The notes beneath the pieces were generated by a model. It saw nothing but the letters and a program-made list of their open reading frames with translations, made no database searches and was not told the DNA's origin. 39,832 nt of DNA from an uncultured Endozoicomonas sp. (GTDB lineage Bacteria > Pseudomonadota > Gammaproteobacteria > Pseudomonadales > Endozoicomonadaceae), in contig OODV01000083.1 in assembly GCA_900299555.1 (NCBI GenBank), positions 1 to 39,832 on the forward strand, in the 5' to 3' direction. Shown here in pieces: positions 9,259 through 18,758 of the stretch. The translations under genes and the position numbers were made by a program. How positions within the stretch are numbered: the first letter of the stretch is position 1; the number at the start of each line of letters is the position of its first letter.

Positions 9259-9788
9259 CGTGCTACTCCATAGCGATTGATATCCGAATTTTTATCATTT
9301 TATATCACTGGGCTCGGAGGGAATATTTTGATGTGGCTTGTTCTCAACGGCCAGCCTACCTATGTTTTACCGGTCAATTTACCCGTAGTAAATGCTGTAT
9401 CAGGAAATGATCTATAAGATATATTATGTATTAATAAAAGCTATAAAAAGGCTGTTGCTTCCCAACATTGCGTGTCAATGAAAAGTGCATTAGCTGGGGA
9501 TGTTATGGACGGCTTGTGCCCAATCGATCAGGGAATCTGTGAGTAGCCTTTAAGACTTGTTGGAGTCTTAATCATGACAATCATTGATTTAATTTCACAG
9601 GGTACTGCTTACTGGTAGTGCCAATATCAGCCCATTTAAATTGATGGTATTAAAACCAGAAAATGCCCTGATAAACCAGAAAGGCAAAGTTGTCGATTGA
9701 TAATATCATTTCCTGATTTAATAGCATGATGGAACCAACAGATTTTTTCTTTGTCTGACCTGAACAATAGTTCGAATATCTTTGAGGA
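9259..9788. other. Non-coding stretch before the M48 genes
   Basis: About 530 bases without a convincing gene. A perfect small hairpin TAAGACT / AGTCTTA sits near 9547-9566. Open frames here are short and lack ribosome binding sites. Confidence 0.4.
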
Positions 9789-10835
9789 TTGAACGTGTTT
9801 TCCAGGGTCAGATGCTTATCCATCATATTATTTTCTGTTTCTATATCCCTTATTTCCTGCGTTTCCAACGCTTATGGAAATGAAGAGGTTCATCGATTAA
9901 ATCGAGACGATATTATTATCAGTAAACTCCATCGGGTTGTTGACAGAAGCCTGCTTGAAGAAATTGAAAATAATGGCCTTGCATCGGTTGCTGCTGGTAT
10001 TGTTGGTTCGATGATAGGGGTCAGTTGGGTTGGTCTGAAAACAGCAGTCACAACAGGCGGTGCCAGCCCATTATTTATCAATTTCACTGCTACTGCCTTT
10101 CTTACCGGGGCTGCGATGGGGACGCTATCTGTTTTATCACGTACCTATTTAAAGACACCATTTGACTTGATGTCCCGGCCACTGACCTGGGGATCCTATA
10201 AATATACTCAGGTGCGGGACTGGGTTTTGCATGAAGAGGCTCCACTTGAGCTGGAGCAGAAATACGCTGAGTTTCTTGATCCGGTATCTGAACGTTTAAA
10301 GGCTGTTGTTGAGCAGGTTTTCGATGTTCCTGCCTATTACTGGACAATCACTCCCATGGATATGAGTGCTCCCAATGCCTTTGCAACCAGTGGGTATAAT
10401 ATTGCTGTTTATCATTCGATTTTTCCTCTGGCTAAAAACCAGGCTGGAATGGCTTGCATCCTGGGACATGAGATGGGACATGTATTGGCGAAACATACCG
10501 GGCAGGGATTGAGTGATGTTATATTTCTGAATCAGGTGGCCCTCGCCAGTGTGTCTTTTGCCAACGCAATTTCCCAGAATCGTGAAACTCAGGCCGACGA
10601 AATAGGTATCTACCTGACCGCATTGGCAGGATACGATCCTTCAGAATGCTCAAGAGTCTGGGACCGGATGACTGCTTTTGGTGGAAATCTGCGAGAAATA
10701 GTTAATATATTCCTTTCAACACATCCGACAAACAAGACTCGTATGAACACATTGAATCAACATGGAAATGCATTACAGGAATACTATTCGAACAAGCCAC
10801 AGGTACTTGGGCTGGGGCTGGAATATTCGCTGTAA
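9789..10835 (+). CDS. M48-family zinc metallopeptidase, copy 1
   Basis: The 348-residue protein starts with a signal peptide or lipoprotein-like leader (ILFSVSISLISCVSNAYG) and has two hydrophobic segments (about 64-115, Gly/Ala-rich). The peptidase motif is HEMGH (H227, E228, H231), and ETQADE (about 266-271) supplies the third zinc ligand, the M48 arrangement seen in BepA, LoiP and HtpX. It should act in the periplasm or at the envelope, probably in protein quality control; the substrate is unknown. A paralog follows 226 bases downstream. The long N-terminal part is not typical of BepA, which has TPR repeats at the C-terminus instead. Confidence 0.85.
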   Translation: MNVFSRVRCLSIILFSVSISLISCVSNAYGNEEVHRLNRDDIIISKLHRVVDRSLLEEIENNGLASVAAGIVGSMIGVSWVGLKTAVTTGGASPLFINFTATAFLTGAAMGTLSVLSRTYLKTPFDLMSRPLTWGSYKYTQVRDWVLHEEAPLELEQKYAEFLDPVSERLKAVVEQVFDVPAYYWTITPMDMSAPNAFATSGYNIAVYHSIFPLAKNQAGMACILGHEMGHVLAKHTGQGLSDVIFLNQVALASVSFANAISQNRETQADEIGIYLTALAGYDPSECSRVWDRMTAFGGNLREIVNIFLSTHPTNKTRMNTLNQHGNALQEYYSNKPQVLGLGLEYSL

Positions 10836-11061
10836 GCTGAAACGGGTTTTCTTAATTGATTACGGGGTATTGAGAACACATCTTAGTACTCCACTTCATT
10901 GATTCAGTTTTTTTGTTCAATACTTTTCCATGATCAATTCGTCCTGAACAGTTATCGCCATTTCTTTATCTATTCTGTTTCATTATTTGGATTGTTGATT
11001 TGGAACTATCATTTATCCGGTGTGTCTGATCTCAATAGTCTTCAGCTTTTTGAGGTGGCAA

Positions 11062-12144
11062 ATGTATTGGGTAAGAAGCCTGTTTTTCATCACTCCCCTT
11101 TTTTTTCTGTTATCTCTTACCAGCTACTCTGATGAATATAATAGTGAGTACCCTGAACTAGCAGGAGAAGCCACTGGTTATAACAGTGCAGAATCTACAG
11201 GTTATAACAGTGAAGAGGCGATTGAGTTCAAACTCCGGTCAACCGTTGATCGCAGTCTGTCGGATGAAGTCGCAAATACAGGGCTATCTTCCATTGCTGC
11301 AGGTGTGGTGGGAAACGTTTTTGGTCTGAGCTGGACAGGTCTGGGTACGTTGCTTAAAAGTGGTGGAGTATCAAATGCTGTATTTGCCAACTTTACTGCT
11401 TCCGCGATTGGGACTGGAGTGTTGCTTGGTATGGGTTCAATACTGGCCAGAACGTATCTGAAAACCCCCTCTGATCTTTTGTTCAGGCCTTTGTTCTGGG
11501 TTGTTTACAAATTTAATCAGGTAGAAGACTTTATTTTTTATGAAGAGTACCCGACGGCTCTTGATCAGAAGCACAAGGCATTTTTGCAGCCGGTTAGCGA
11601 CAGGCTAACGTCTGTTGCGGAGCGGGTATTTGATATCCCTGCTTCGTATTGGGAGATTGACCTGATGAGTGCTGGTGGTCCAAATGCGTTTAGTGTTGGC
11701 GGATATAAAATTGGCATCTACCGTTCTATATTTACAGTCGCTAAAAATGAGGCAGGCATGGCGTGTATTCTGGGGCACGAAATGGGGCATGTTCTGGCCA
11801 GGCACAGTGGTCAGGGAATGACTGATTTCCTGTTTTTTAATAAAAAGGCTCTGGCCAGTATCCTTTTTACGAACGCCATTGCTCATAACCAGGAACACCA
11901 GGCGGATGAGATTGGTCTTTATTTGATGGCTCTTGCGGGGTACGACCCATCAGAATGCTCCCACGTCTGGGAAAGGTTTACCTCTGCGGCAGGTGATGTC
12001 AGAGGTATTATTCGTATTTTCCTGGAGAGTCACCCAACAAATGCTTCTCGCATGGTTGCACTGCAAAAACTCGGGAGTCAGTTGAAGGGCTATTACACCA
12101 GAAAGCCGGGTGCACTGGGTCTGGGGATGGAATACGAACTTTAG
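11062..12144 (+). CDS. M48-family zinc metallopeptidase, copy 2
   Basis: A paralog of the preceding gene, alignable over nearly the whole length (TVDRSL, TYLKTP, HEMGHVLARHSGQGM, EHQADEIGLYLMALAGYDPSEC, LGLGMEYEL). I start it at 11062 because GAGGTGG lies just upstream and the resulting N-terminus (MYWVRSLFFITPLFFLLSLTS) is a good signal peptide; a longer frame starts at 11020. A short TGYNS repeat (ATGYNSAESTGYNSEE) after the leader is absent from copy 1. Zinc ligands HExxH and ExxAD are intact, so both copies should be active envelope peptidases. Confidence 0.85.
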   Translation: MYWVRSLFFITPLFFLLSLTSYSDEYNSEYPELAGEATGYNSAESTGYNSEEAIEFKLRSTVDRSLSDEVANTGLSSIAAGVVGNVFGLSWTGLGTLLKSGGVSNAVFANFTASAIGTGVLLGMGSILARTYLKTPSDLLFRPLFWVVYKFNQVEDFIFYEEYPTALDQKHKAFLQPVSDRLTSVAERVFDIPASYWEIDLMSAGGPNAFSVGGYKIGIYRSIFTVAKNEAGMACILGHEMGHVLARHSGQGMTDFLFFNKKALASILFTNAIAHNQEHQADEIGLYLMALAGYDPSECSHVWERFTSAAGDVRGIIRIFLESHPTNASRMVALQKLGSQLKGYYTRKPGALGLGMEYEL

Positions 12145-12762
12145 TGGATTTCGGGATTTGAACTTCAGGAGCTTGAGTAACTCAGGTGATGTGGCCGTGC
12201 CTGTTTGTTGAGTGGTTTCGGGAATATGGTTTTCTATGCTCCGTGAGCGTTTTCAATTAGACATCTGACCAGTGGTCCATGGTTTTTACCAGACAATCTA
12301 TTAACGACACCAATGCTCATGCCAGTACAGCAGTGAGCTGAGCTGGTTGGTAGAAACCATGGGTATGTCCCTTTATATGATCACCATTACTCCCATGGTT
12401 CCAAGAGAGTGTCTCATGCGGTTCATTCTGGTGCTGAGACTGGAATAATCTCACCTGCAGGAAAAGTTCGTCTACATTATTTGCCAGTGTTGGCTTTTAT
12501 CATTTCTTAATTCTGAATGCGTTAATAATTTGGAAATAAACGCGTGAGAAGGCTGGGAGTTGAAATGCCAGACTTTACATTATCCTCATCCCCAAAGCCT
12601 GCTCTCCCTCTGTCTGCTCCGTCAGGTTGTCGTAAGGTTGATGCTAGCACATGATTTTAGATATCAAACCGGCAGTGACATTGATTTCGATATATTCTTT
12701 CAGAATACGATCAGCTATTCTACCGTTGCAATAATTGCCTTATTATTTTAACAGAAGTAATA
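12145..12762. other. Non-coding stretch
   Basis: About 620 bases without a supported gene. Contains the inverted repeat listed separately and an AT-rich segment before the next gene. Confidence 0.4.
12277..12362. repeat. Inverted repeat with CCATGG ends
   Basis: CCATGGTTTTTACC (12277-12290) is repeated inverted as GGTAGAAACCATGG (12349-12362) with one mismatch. The 86-bp unit could be a palindromic dispersed element. No other copy is seen in the window. Confidence 0.45.
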
Positions 12763-13221
12763 ATGCTGTCAGTAGTTGATGTAGGCGGTTACGCAAACCT
12801 TCCAATTCCTGCACCTCAGTTTCAAATTGCATTCAATGGTAATAATGATGGAGAAATACCATTAGGGCTGTATTTAGGTGTGTTTTCTGTTTCATGCGGT
12901 GTTATTGCTTTGGCTTGCTGTAAGTTTCCAGGAAGCCGAAATGCTGCATACAATTTGGGGTGCCATCTTTGTCAGCGAACGGTTACAGGTATTCAGAAAC
13001 TTCATAATCAATGTATGACTTTTATCAGAGGTAATCAGGCTACTGACCAAACAAGAACTGATTGCGCTCAGGCAACGGATGGAAACATTGATAAAGTTGA
13101 AGATCCAGCCACTAAAGCCAGTGATATTGAAGCTATAAATATTGAATCGCAGGCTGAAAGTGATTCTGATCTTGACGATAGTGATTTTGTTTTTATCACC
13201 GCAGAACGAGAGGGAATATAA
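12763..13221 (+). CDS. Hypothetical membrane/acidic-tail protein
   Basis: A 152-residue protein I do not recognise. One hydrophobic segment (about 33-54, LGLYLGVFSVSCGVIALACC) is followed by a Cys-containing stretch (LGCHLCQRT) and an acidic, disordered C-terminus (ESDSDLDDSDFVFI). The ribosome binding site is weak (AGAAG). Composition suggests a small inner-membrane or secreted protein, but no function can be inferred. It is AT-rich compared with the next gene. Confidence 0.45.
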   Translation: MLSVVDVGGYANLPIPAPQFQIAFNGNNDGEIPLGLYLGVFSVSCGVIALACCKFPGSRNAAYNLGCHLCQRTVTGIQKLHNQCMTFIRGNQATDQTRTDCAQATDGNIDKVEDPATKASDIEAINIESQAESDSDLDDSDFVFITAEREGI

Positions 13222-13363
13222 TTTATCTGCTGGAATTTAATTCGTTTAAAGCTTTGGGGTAGAGTGGTAGTATTCCCGCCGCCTGAACGGCCACATCCTA
13301 CCCTGCTCACTTTGCCATCCTGCCTGAATCCGAGCCTGTGTATTGGTGTGAATGCTCTGATTA

Positions 13364-14737
13364 ATGCAAATGTTATCTTCCCTTTTTCATCGCTTTATTG
13401 ATGAATCCAAAGCTCTGCTGAACCTTTCACTGCCCATCATCGTGACCCAGCTGGCCACTAATGGTATGAATTTTGTCGATACCAGTATGGCTGGACAGGC
13501 CAGCGCAAAGGATCTGGCCGCAATTGCTGTCGGTACCAGCCTCTGGTTACCGGCCAGTCTGTTGCTGCGTGGTATCCTGATGATGCTGACACCAGTAACG
13601 GCCCACCATCGTGGGGCTGGTAATAATCCGGGTATTAGTAAAGATCTTGGACAAACTCTATGGATTGCTTTGCTATGTTCTGCCATTTTGATCGGGTATC
13701 TGAATGGCAGTGAGGAGATTCTTGTTTATATGAAGGTTGCACCGGAAATTATTCCAGTCGGTGTTGGTTACCTTCATGCTTTAGCGTTCGGTCTGCCGGG
13801 CATAGCCCTGTTCTATATGCTCAACAGTTTTCTGGAAGGCATGGGCAATACCCGTGCACCCATGGTGATTTCGGTATTGGGGCTGCTGGTCAATATTCCG
13901 GTGAACTACGTTCTGATCTATGGGAAGTTTGGCCTTCCGGCACTGGGAGCTGTTGGGTGTGGTTGGGCGACCAGTATCGTGTACTGGCTGATGTCATTGT
14001 TGATATTTCTTTATATCCGCAAGCATCACCGGTATGAACATTTGCTTGACCTGAAAGCGGTGTTTCCTGATGTTTCCCGAATACAGGCATTGTTTCGCCT
14101 TGGGCTACCTATCGGTGTCAGTATCTGTGTTTGCGGCAGTATTTTTGCCGTAATAGCGCTGCTGATTGGCAAGCTTGGGGCAAATAATATTGCTGCTGCA
14201 CAGATTGCTCTGAACTTTTCCAGCATGACCTATATGATTCCCATGAGTCTGTCGTTTGGTATTACCATTCGTGTGGGGCTCTCACTGGGTAAAGGGCTGA
14301 CCGATGAAGCCAGAATGCAGGCAATCTGTGGCATTTCGACTGCCGCGTTGATAGCTGTGCTATCAGTACTGTGCATATTGCTGTTCCGGCAGCAGATTAT
14401 CAGCCTGTATACGAATGACCCTCTTATTGTGAAAGGGGCTTCGGTATTACTGGTGTGTGCTGCGATGTATCAGGTGAGTGATGCGGTACAGGCATCGACC
14501 AGTGGTGCTCTAAGAGGATATAAAGACACTCATGTACCCATGTTGCTCTCCTGTGGGGCTTATTGGGGTGTTGCTTTACCACTCGGGTATGCATTTGCCA
14601 TGACGGATTTTTTTGGCACCCCAATGGGGACTGAGGGCTTCTGGGTTGGTATCGTCACCGGGCTGACGTTAGCTGCCGTACTATTGCTTGGCAGGTTGGT
14701 TCATCTGATGAAATACAGCATCGCTGCAAAACAATAA
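13364..14737 (+). CDS. MATE-family Na+/H+-coupled exporter (NorM-like)
   Basis: The 457-residue, 12-span protein has the MATE layout in two halves: LSLPIIVTQLATNGMNFVDTSMAGQASAKDLAAIAVGTSLW near the start, the half-ending YFLEGMGNTRAPM-type motif (here NSFLEGMGNTRAPMVIS), and GALRGYKDTHVPM in the second half. These are the signatures of NorM-type exporters, which expel cationic drugs and dyes from the cytoplasm in exchange for Na+ or H+. Length equals NorM. Single gene, about 290 bases from the next, with a palindromic element between. Confidence 0.9.
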   Translation: MQMLSSLFHRFIDESKALLNLSLPIIVTQLATNGMNFVDTSMAGQASAKDLAAIAVGTSLWLPASLLLRGILMMLTPVTAHHRGAGNNPGISKDLGQTLWIALLCSAILIGYLNGSEEILVYMKVAPEIIPVGVGYLHALAFGLPGIALFYMLNSFLEGMGNTRAPMVISVLGLLVNIPVNYVLIYGKFGLPALGAVGCGWATSIVYWLMSLLIFLYIRKHHRYEHLLDLKAVFPDVSRIQALFRLGLPIGVSICVCGSIFAVIALLIGKLGANNIAAAQIALNFSSMTYMIPMSLSFGITIRVGLSLGKGLTDEARMQAICGISTAALIAVLSVLCILLFRQQIISLYTNDPLIVKGASVLLVCAAMYQVSDAVQASTSGALRGYKDTHVPMLLSCGAYWGVALPLGYAFAMTDFFGTPMGTEGFWVGIVTGLTLAAVLLLGRLVHLMKYSIAAKQ

Positions 14738-14751
14738 TGTTAAGTAGCTGG

Positions 14752-14893
14752 CCATATGGAATCGAATATTTCTGTATGAGTGGATACTTACTATGAAAGG
14801 CGCAACAGCGGGAGCGTAGCCATAGCTATGTGAGCAAAGTTGTTAGGCTGCAAGGTGACTGTCCACTTACTCGGAAAATAGGATTTCATATGG
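14752..14893. repeat. Palindromic MITE-like element
   Basis: The ends CCATATGGAATC and GATTTCATATGG are inverted repeats with one mismatch, and the similarity extends inward imperfectly (GAGTGGATAC against GTCCACTTAC), giving arms of about 35 bases. The interior includes GGGAGCGTAGC and the small palindrome CATAGCTATG. No coding capacity; a non-autonomous mobile element or structured repeat is likely. Confidence 0.5.
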
Positions 14894-15024
14894 TTAGTTA
14901 CTTAGGTAATGGTTGAGTCTATATTGTGGTACAGCCATCGTTAAAATCCCTTGAATGGATTAAGCTCTTTTCTGTCAATCTTATTAAGCTAAAGAACAGT
15001 CACTCATCCGGAAGCATAACAATA

Positions 15025-15780
15025 ATGAAAAAACTATCGGGAAAGGTAGCTCTGGTAACTGGAGCAGGCCAGGGTGTTGGTCAGGGAATAGCTCTTTCTC
15101 TGGCTAAGGCGGGGGCTTTGGTGGCAGTCGCAGGTAGAACACTGGCAAAATGTGAATCAACCTGCGAGCAGATTCAGGAACTGGGTGGTAAGGCCATTGC
15201 CATCTCGATGGATGTAAAATATCCTGAATCTCTATCTGCTGGTGTAGAGCGTGTCATTAGTGAATTGGGTGGGCTGAATATTCTGGTGAATAATGCCCAG
15301 GAAGTTGCACTTGGCACCCTGAACAACATTACCGATGAAGCCTTTGAAGCGGGCTGGCACTCTGGGCCTCTGGCGACTTTACGACTCATGCGCCTATGCT
15401 ACCCACACCTTAAAGGTGATGGCGTTATTATCAACCTGGCATCTACAGCAGCCAAGCGCTGGGATATATCGGGTTATGGACCCTATGCTGCTGTGAAAGA
15501 AGCGATTCGCTCACTCAGTCGAGCCGCAGCCTGCGAATGGGGACCGGATAATATCCGCTGTAACGTGGTCCTGCCCCATGCAAAATCACCCAGCCTTGAG
15601 TGGTGGATGAATGCCAATCCAGAAGAAGCTGAAGCATTTGTTAATGCTATTCCAATGCGCCGCGTAGGGGAGTGTGAAGGCGACATTGGCAGGGTTGTTA
15701 CCAATCTCTGCTCTGATGATATGCGTTATATCAATGGTCAAAGTATTGCTGTTGATGGTGGTCAGGCATTTATGGGGTAG
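15025..15780 (+). CDS. Short-chain dehydrogenase/reductase (SDR)
   Basis: A 251-residue classical SDR: cofactor loop TGAGQGVGQG (about 12-21), NNAQ at the usual NNAG position, active-site Ser in INLASTA (about 139) and YAAVK (Tyr/Lys pair about 153/157), ending with INGQSIAVDGG. It oxidises or reduces an alcohol/ketone with NAD(P); the substrate is unknown. I start at 15025 (MKKLSGKVALVTGAG) rather than the upstream in-frame codon at 14926, because the Rossmann fold begins here. The G-to-Q change in NNAG is unusual but tolerated in some family members. Confidence 0.85.
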   Translation: MKKLSGKVALVTGAGQGVGQGIALSLAKAGALVAVAGRTLAKCESTCEQIQELGGKAIAISMDVKYPESLSAGVERVISELGGLNILVNNAQEVALGTLNNITDEAFEAGWHSGPLATLRLMRLCYPHLKGDGVIINLASTAAKRWDISGYGPYAAVKEAIRSLSRAAACEWGPDNIRCNVVLPHAKSPSLEWWMNANPEEAEAFVNAIPMRRVGECEGDIGRVVTNLCSDDMRYINGQSIAVDGGQAFMG

Positions 15781-16003
15781 ATTGCCAGGCTCTGGCGAAC
15801 CAGATTCATGTTTGATTATCTGGTAATCAGTTATTGGACTGTGTCAACGACCCTAACCACCTTGTTAGTAAACTGGGTTGATTGATGTTGTATATTGCTA
15901 CTCAGTGGGGAAGTGACTGACTTTCGAGAAAACTGATTAATGGCTGTCAGCAGAATATGGCTCATTGAGAATACTGCCTAGTACCTAAATTTGGAAATAA
16001 AAG

Positions 16004-17179
16004 GTGAACATAAATACTTGTCTAACAGTAAAAGGAATCTTTTCAGAAGAAGTTGTTCAAGAACCAATAAACCCGGTTTGTTCATTTTCCGTGAACGCAA
16101 GCCAGGAAAGTATTATTTTGGAACGAAGAACTCTTCAATCCTGGACTATTAAAAGAGTGTGTGAGTCTCCATGTTCAGGGCTCCCATCCGCAGTTTTTAT
16201 TAATCATCCAGTCGGTCAGCAGTTAGGTAAGCGTGCAGCTTCTGCATGCTCTGATGAAGTAGAGGGTGTTGAACCGCCTCCTCATAATAGTGCCCGTTTG
16301 GACGCGCCTGAAGAGTGTTCTCAACGACAACTGAGTTCAACAGTCACCGGCATTGTTGCTCCTCAAATGGCTAAAGCTTGCTTGTTGGAAGATTATGTAA
16401 ATACCGCAGATCTTCCGCTGAATTTTATCTGGTTTGGCAGTGTTCTACCGGATCAATACATTACAAACATCCATCAATGGGCAGAGGCTTATCCTGACAG
16501 GTTGAATGCTATCTGGATACATAGCGGTCTTCTGACGCCGGAAGAAATCCATCATATGATGACCCTTAATAAAGACAATGTGCGGGTGCTGGATGTTACG
16601 CAGTGTCCGGAATTTCAAAGTCTTGGGCTTAAAGAGGTTGATGAATGGCTTTATGTTGATCTGAACGAAATGGATAATGCAAGGAAAACCCGGGTATTTG
16701 CTATTGACAGTGATATCTATCGGGTTGCTTTGATGTATTTAGGCTCTGACCTGATTAGCCCCCTTCTCAAAGAAGATGATCCATTTAAAAAGTTAGCAGG
16801 TACCGGGATGATTTACTTTGATACTGATACTTATTATGAGTCCGTTAAAGGTGTTGTAGACTGTTTGTTTAAAGGTGCTATGTTCAGTAATGGGAATGAT
16901 GTGTATGCAGCTTCAGAAAAGGGGTTGGATTATTTCAAATGTTTGTTGCATGAAATGTTGAGCCACACTTCTTCCATTCTTGAAAAAAAACGTAGTATTG
17001 ATATTGTTAAATCAGTTGCCGGTGTTTTTCAGTTTTCTTATCATAGGTCCATGCACTTGAAACATGAGCACTATGATGATCAATGGATAATGTTCCCCTT
17101 CACTAAGAAAGTTCGTTGTGCTGATTCTTCTTGGCGAATGGGGAGCGCTTTGGATATGAAGCGAACGCTACTATCTTAA
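16004..17179 (+). CDS. TcdA/TcdB-like glycosyltransferase, effector candidate
   Basis: The 391-residue protein has a disordered, Ser/Pro-rich first 130 residues and then a glycosyltransferase domain: LNFIWFGSVLPDQYITNIHQWA (about 139-160), YPDRLNAIWIHSG, SDIYRVALMYL (236-246) and a DxD metal/sugar-nucleotide motif in MIYFDTDTYY (D273, D275). This is the layout of the DXD-containing domain of large clostridial toxins and of type III/IV effectors. It would transfer a sugar to a host protein; the target is unknown. The GTG start at 16004 has only a weak ribosome binding site. No secretion genes are adjacent, and the role as an effector is inference. Confidence 0.7.
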   Translation: MNINTCLTVKGIFSEEVVQEPINPVCSFSVNASQESIILERRTLQSWTIKRVCESPCSGLPSAVFINHPVGQQLGKRAASACSDEVEGVEPPPHNSARLDAPEECSQRQLSSTVTGIVAPQMAKACLLEDYVNTADLPLNFIWFGSVLPDQYITNIHQWAEAYPDRLNAIWIHSGLLTPEEIHHMMTLNKDNVRVLDVTQCPEFQSLGLKEVDEWLYVDLNEMDNARKTRVFAIDSDIYRVALMYLGSDLISPLLKEDDPFKKLAGTGMIYFDTDTYYESVKGVVDCLFKGAMFSNGNDVYAASEKGLDYFKCLLHEMLSHTSSILEKKRSIDIVKSVAGVFQFSYHRSMHLKHEHYDDQWIMFPFTKKVRCADSSWRMGSALDMKRTLLS

Positions 17180-18304
17180 AAACAGGTGTCTAACCATGGT
17201 CGTTCTATTTTTCAAATAATACTGGTTATTCTTCTAATTCAGCGAGCTTTCGCAATTTAATAGAGCATTTCCAGGAATGCTTTGTTTATTCAGTATCAGC
17301 GATTATGACCCCGAAGGTGCAGGGTATGAAGTCTCAAAAGCAATGATGCCGGAATAGGTTGTGCTTTCTACGCTATCGACACTGAACTGGGGTGGTATTC
17401 TAGTAAAGACTTGCTTTTCTGATGGCCTGTCATTCAATAAATCATTAAGAAAATCTGGGTAGAAAGTTTGATGGCGCATTCTGTATTTCGTGGGTGATGT
17501 ATCAGATCAACAGCTCTGACACATCACCAAAAATTCCTTGAAAGGCAGTTACCACAGTATTAACTCGAAGCATTTGCCAAGATACCTTGCTGAATATTGT
17601 TACCGATTCAACCGGCGCTTTGATTTGAAAGCAATGGTATCAAGGTTGGGTTATATGGCTGCACGGACTTGTCCCATGCCAGCAAGGCTCCTCAAGCTGG
17701 CTGAGGTACAGTGGTAATCAGGAAGTTTTTTATAATTACTGTATGTCGGATCTGTTGCTGCTTCTTTCTTTGCTTCCTCTGCTTTTTTTGCTTCATCTGC
17801 TTCCTCGGATTCTATTGATTCCATATGCTTTTGATGAAGGGGAACCCTGTGAGTGGAAGCATAATGCAGCATTACTTCTAAGCCAGCCGACTTCTGCTCC
17901 AGCTTTCTACCAAAGGCTACCATGCTGGTAGATGACTGTGTTTCTGCTGTGAAGGGATCTTGCTTCAGGGCAATATGTTCTCTGGATAACTAATCTGGCG
18001 TGATGCGTTGCCCTAGGCTGGTCATGGGAGTTGCCATGTTAAGAAACCTGTGCCTTGGTAAAAATCTAACGTCTACCTGTACTCTTATTATAATTTTCTG
18101 CTGATGTATTTAATGTTACTTATCAGGAGTCTTTGGGTAAGCAGGTTTACGATTCCTGTTTTTCATGGCCAATGGACAGATTAATTTTAAAGAGAGCAAG
18201 CAATTGTCCCACAAGCTTGTGCAAAGATAGATGAGAAGTCATAGTTTCGCCATTCGCTGATGATGTGATTCAATTCAGCAATTCCTTTTTCGAGAGAGTA
18301 AAGA
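17180..18304. other. Gene-poor region with decayed fragments
   Basis: About 1.1 kb. Holds the IS1595-type relic listed separately. A short frame near 17278-17358 reads SISDYDPEGAGYEVSKAMMPE, possibly a fragment of a Toprim-like or other protein. A low-complexity Lys/Glu/Ala stretch on the minus strand (17720-17850, EEAKKAEEAKKEA) may be part of a broken coiled-coil protein. None is a supportable gene. Confidence 0.5.
17544..17717 (+). pseudogene. IS1595-type transposase C-terminal relic
   Basis: The frame 17544-17717 reads GSYHSINSKHLPRYL, then EYCYRFNRRFDL, and ends PMPARLLKLAEVQW before TAA. This is the conserved tail of IS1595/ISXO2-family transposases (HxSxxxKHLxRYLxEFxYRFNRR). About 57 codons remain; upstream frames lack the catalytic DDE/DDN part and no terminal inverted repeats are obvious. 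It is a dead remnant next to the effector-like glycosyltransferase. Confidence 0.8.
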
Positions 18305-18709
18305 ATGCTATTCAGTCTGGAGATGAAGGTTCGCGACTATGAGTGCGACCTGCAGGGAATTGTTAATAACAGTGTCTATTTCAATTATCTGGAGCATGCA
18401 CGGCATGAGTTTCTGCACGCTAACGAGATCGACTTTGCCAGACTGGCGGCAGAGAAGATTCATCTGGTGGTGCTGAGAAGCGAGATGGATTACAAAATGT
18501 CGCTGGTGCCCGGGGATGCGTTTTATGTGGAAGTAGAGCCCGTCCGACTCTCCAGACTGAAATTCGGGTTTAAGCAGAGAATCTTCCGTAAACGGGATAA
18601 CAAGCTGGCCATTGACGCCCTGGTTATTGGTACTTCGTTGAATGCCAAAGGACGACCTTTTGTATCCGAAGATATCGACCGGGTGTTTCCGCTGGTAGGC
18701 TCAGAGTAA
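18305..18709 (+). CDS. Acyl-CoA thioesterase, 4HBT family (YbgC/FadM-like)
   Basis: A 134-residue hotdog-fold protein. The N-terminal motif [27 protein letters not shown] matches the 4HBT active site, where Asp of YxxxDxxGxVxNxxYxxYxExAR is the nucleophile or base. It should hydrolyse an acyl-CoA (fatty or aromatic) in the cytoplasm. The length is typical of YbgC/FadM. GAGAG just before the ATG acts as ribosome binding site. It converges with doxX across a bidirectional terminator. Confidence 0.85.
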   Translation: MLFSLEMKVRDYECDLQGIVNNSVYFNYLEHARHEFLHANEIDFARLAAEKIHLVVLRSEMDYKMSLVPGDAFYVEVEPVRLSRLKFGFKQRIFRKRDNKLAIDALVIGTSLNAKGRPFVSEDIDRVFPLVGSE

Positions 18710-18723
18710 ATGCAAAAACAAAG

Positions 18724-18749
18724 AAACGTCAGAACCTGTCTGACGTTTT
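18724..18749. terminator. Bidirectional terminator
   Basis: Perfect 10-bp stem AAACGTCAGA / TCTGACGTTT with a five-base loop, A-rich before and TTTTG after, between the convergent thioesterase and doxX genes. Confidence 0.8.
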
Positions 18750-18758
18750 GTCTTCAGT

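Noticed and set aside
12560-12751. Small hydrophobic 63-codon plus-strand frame
   Set aside because: No ribosome binding site or family look; AT-rich spacer before the next gene.
17651-17923. Minus-strand Lys/Glu-rich 90-codon frame
   Set aside because: Partly antisense to the IS1595 relic, low complexity, and no start signal; kept only as a note on the region.
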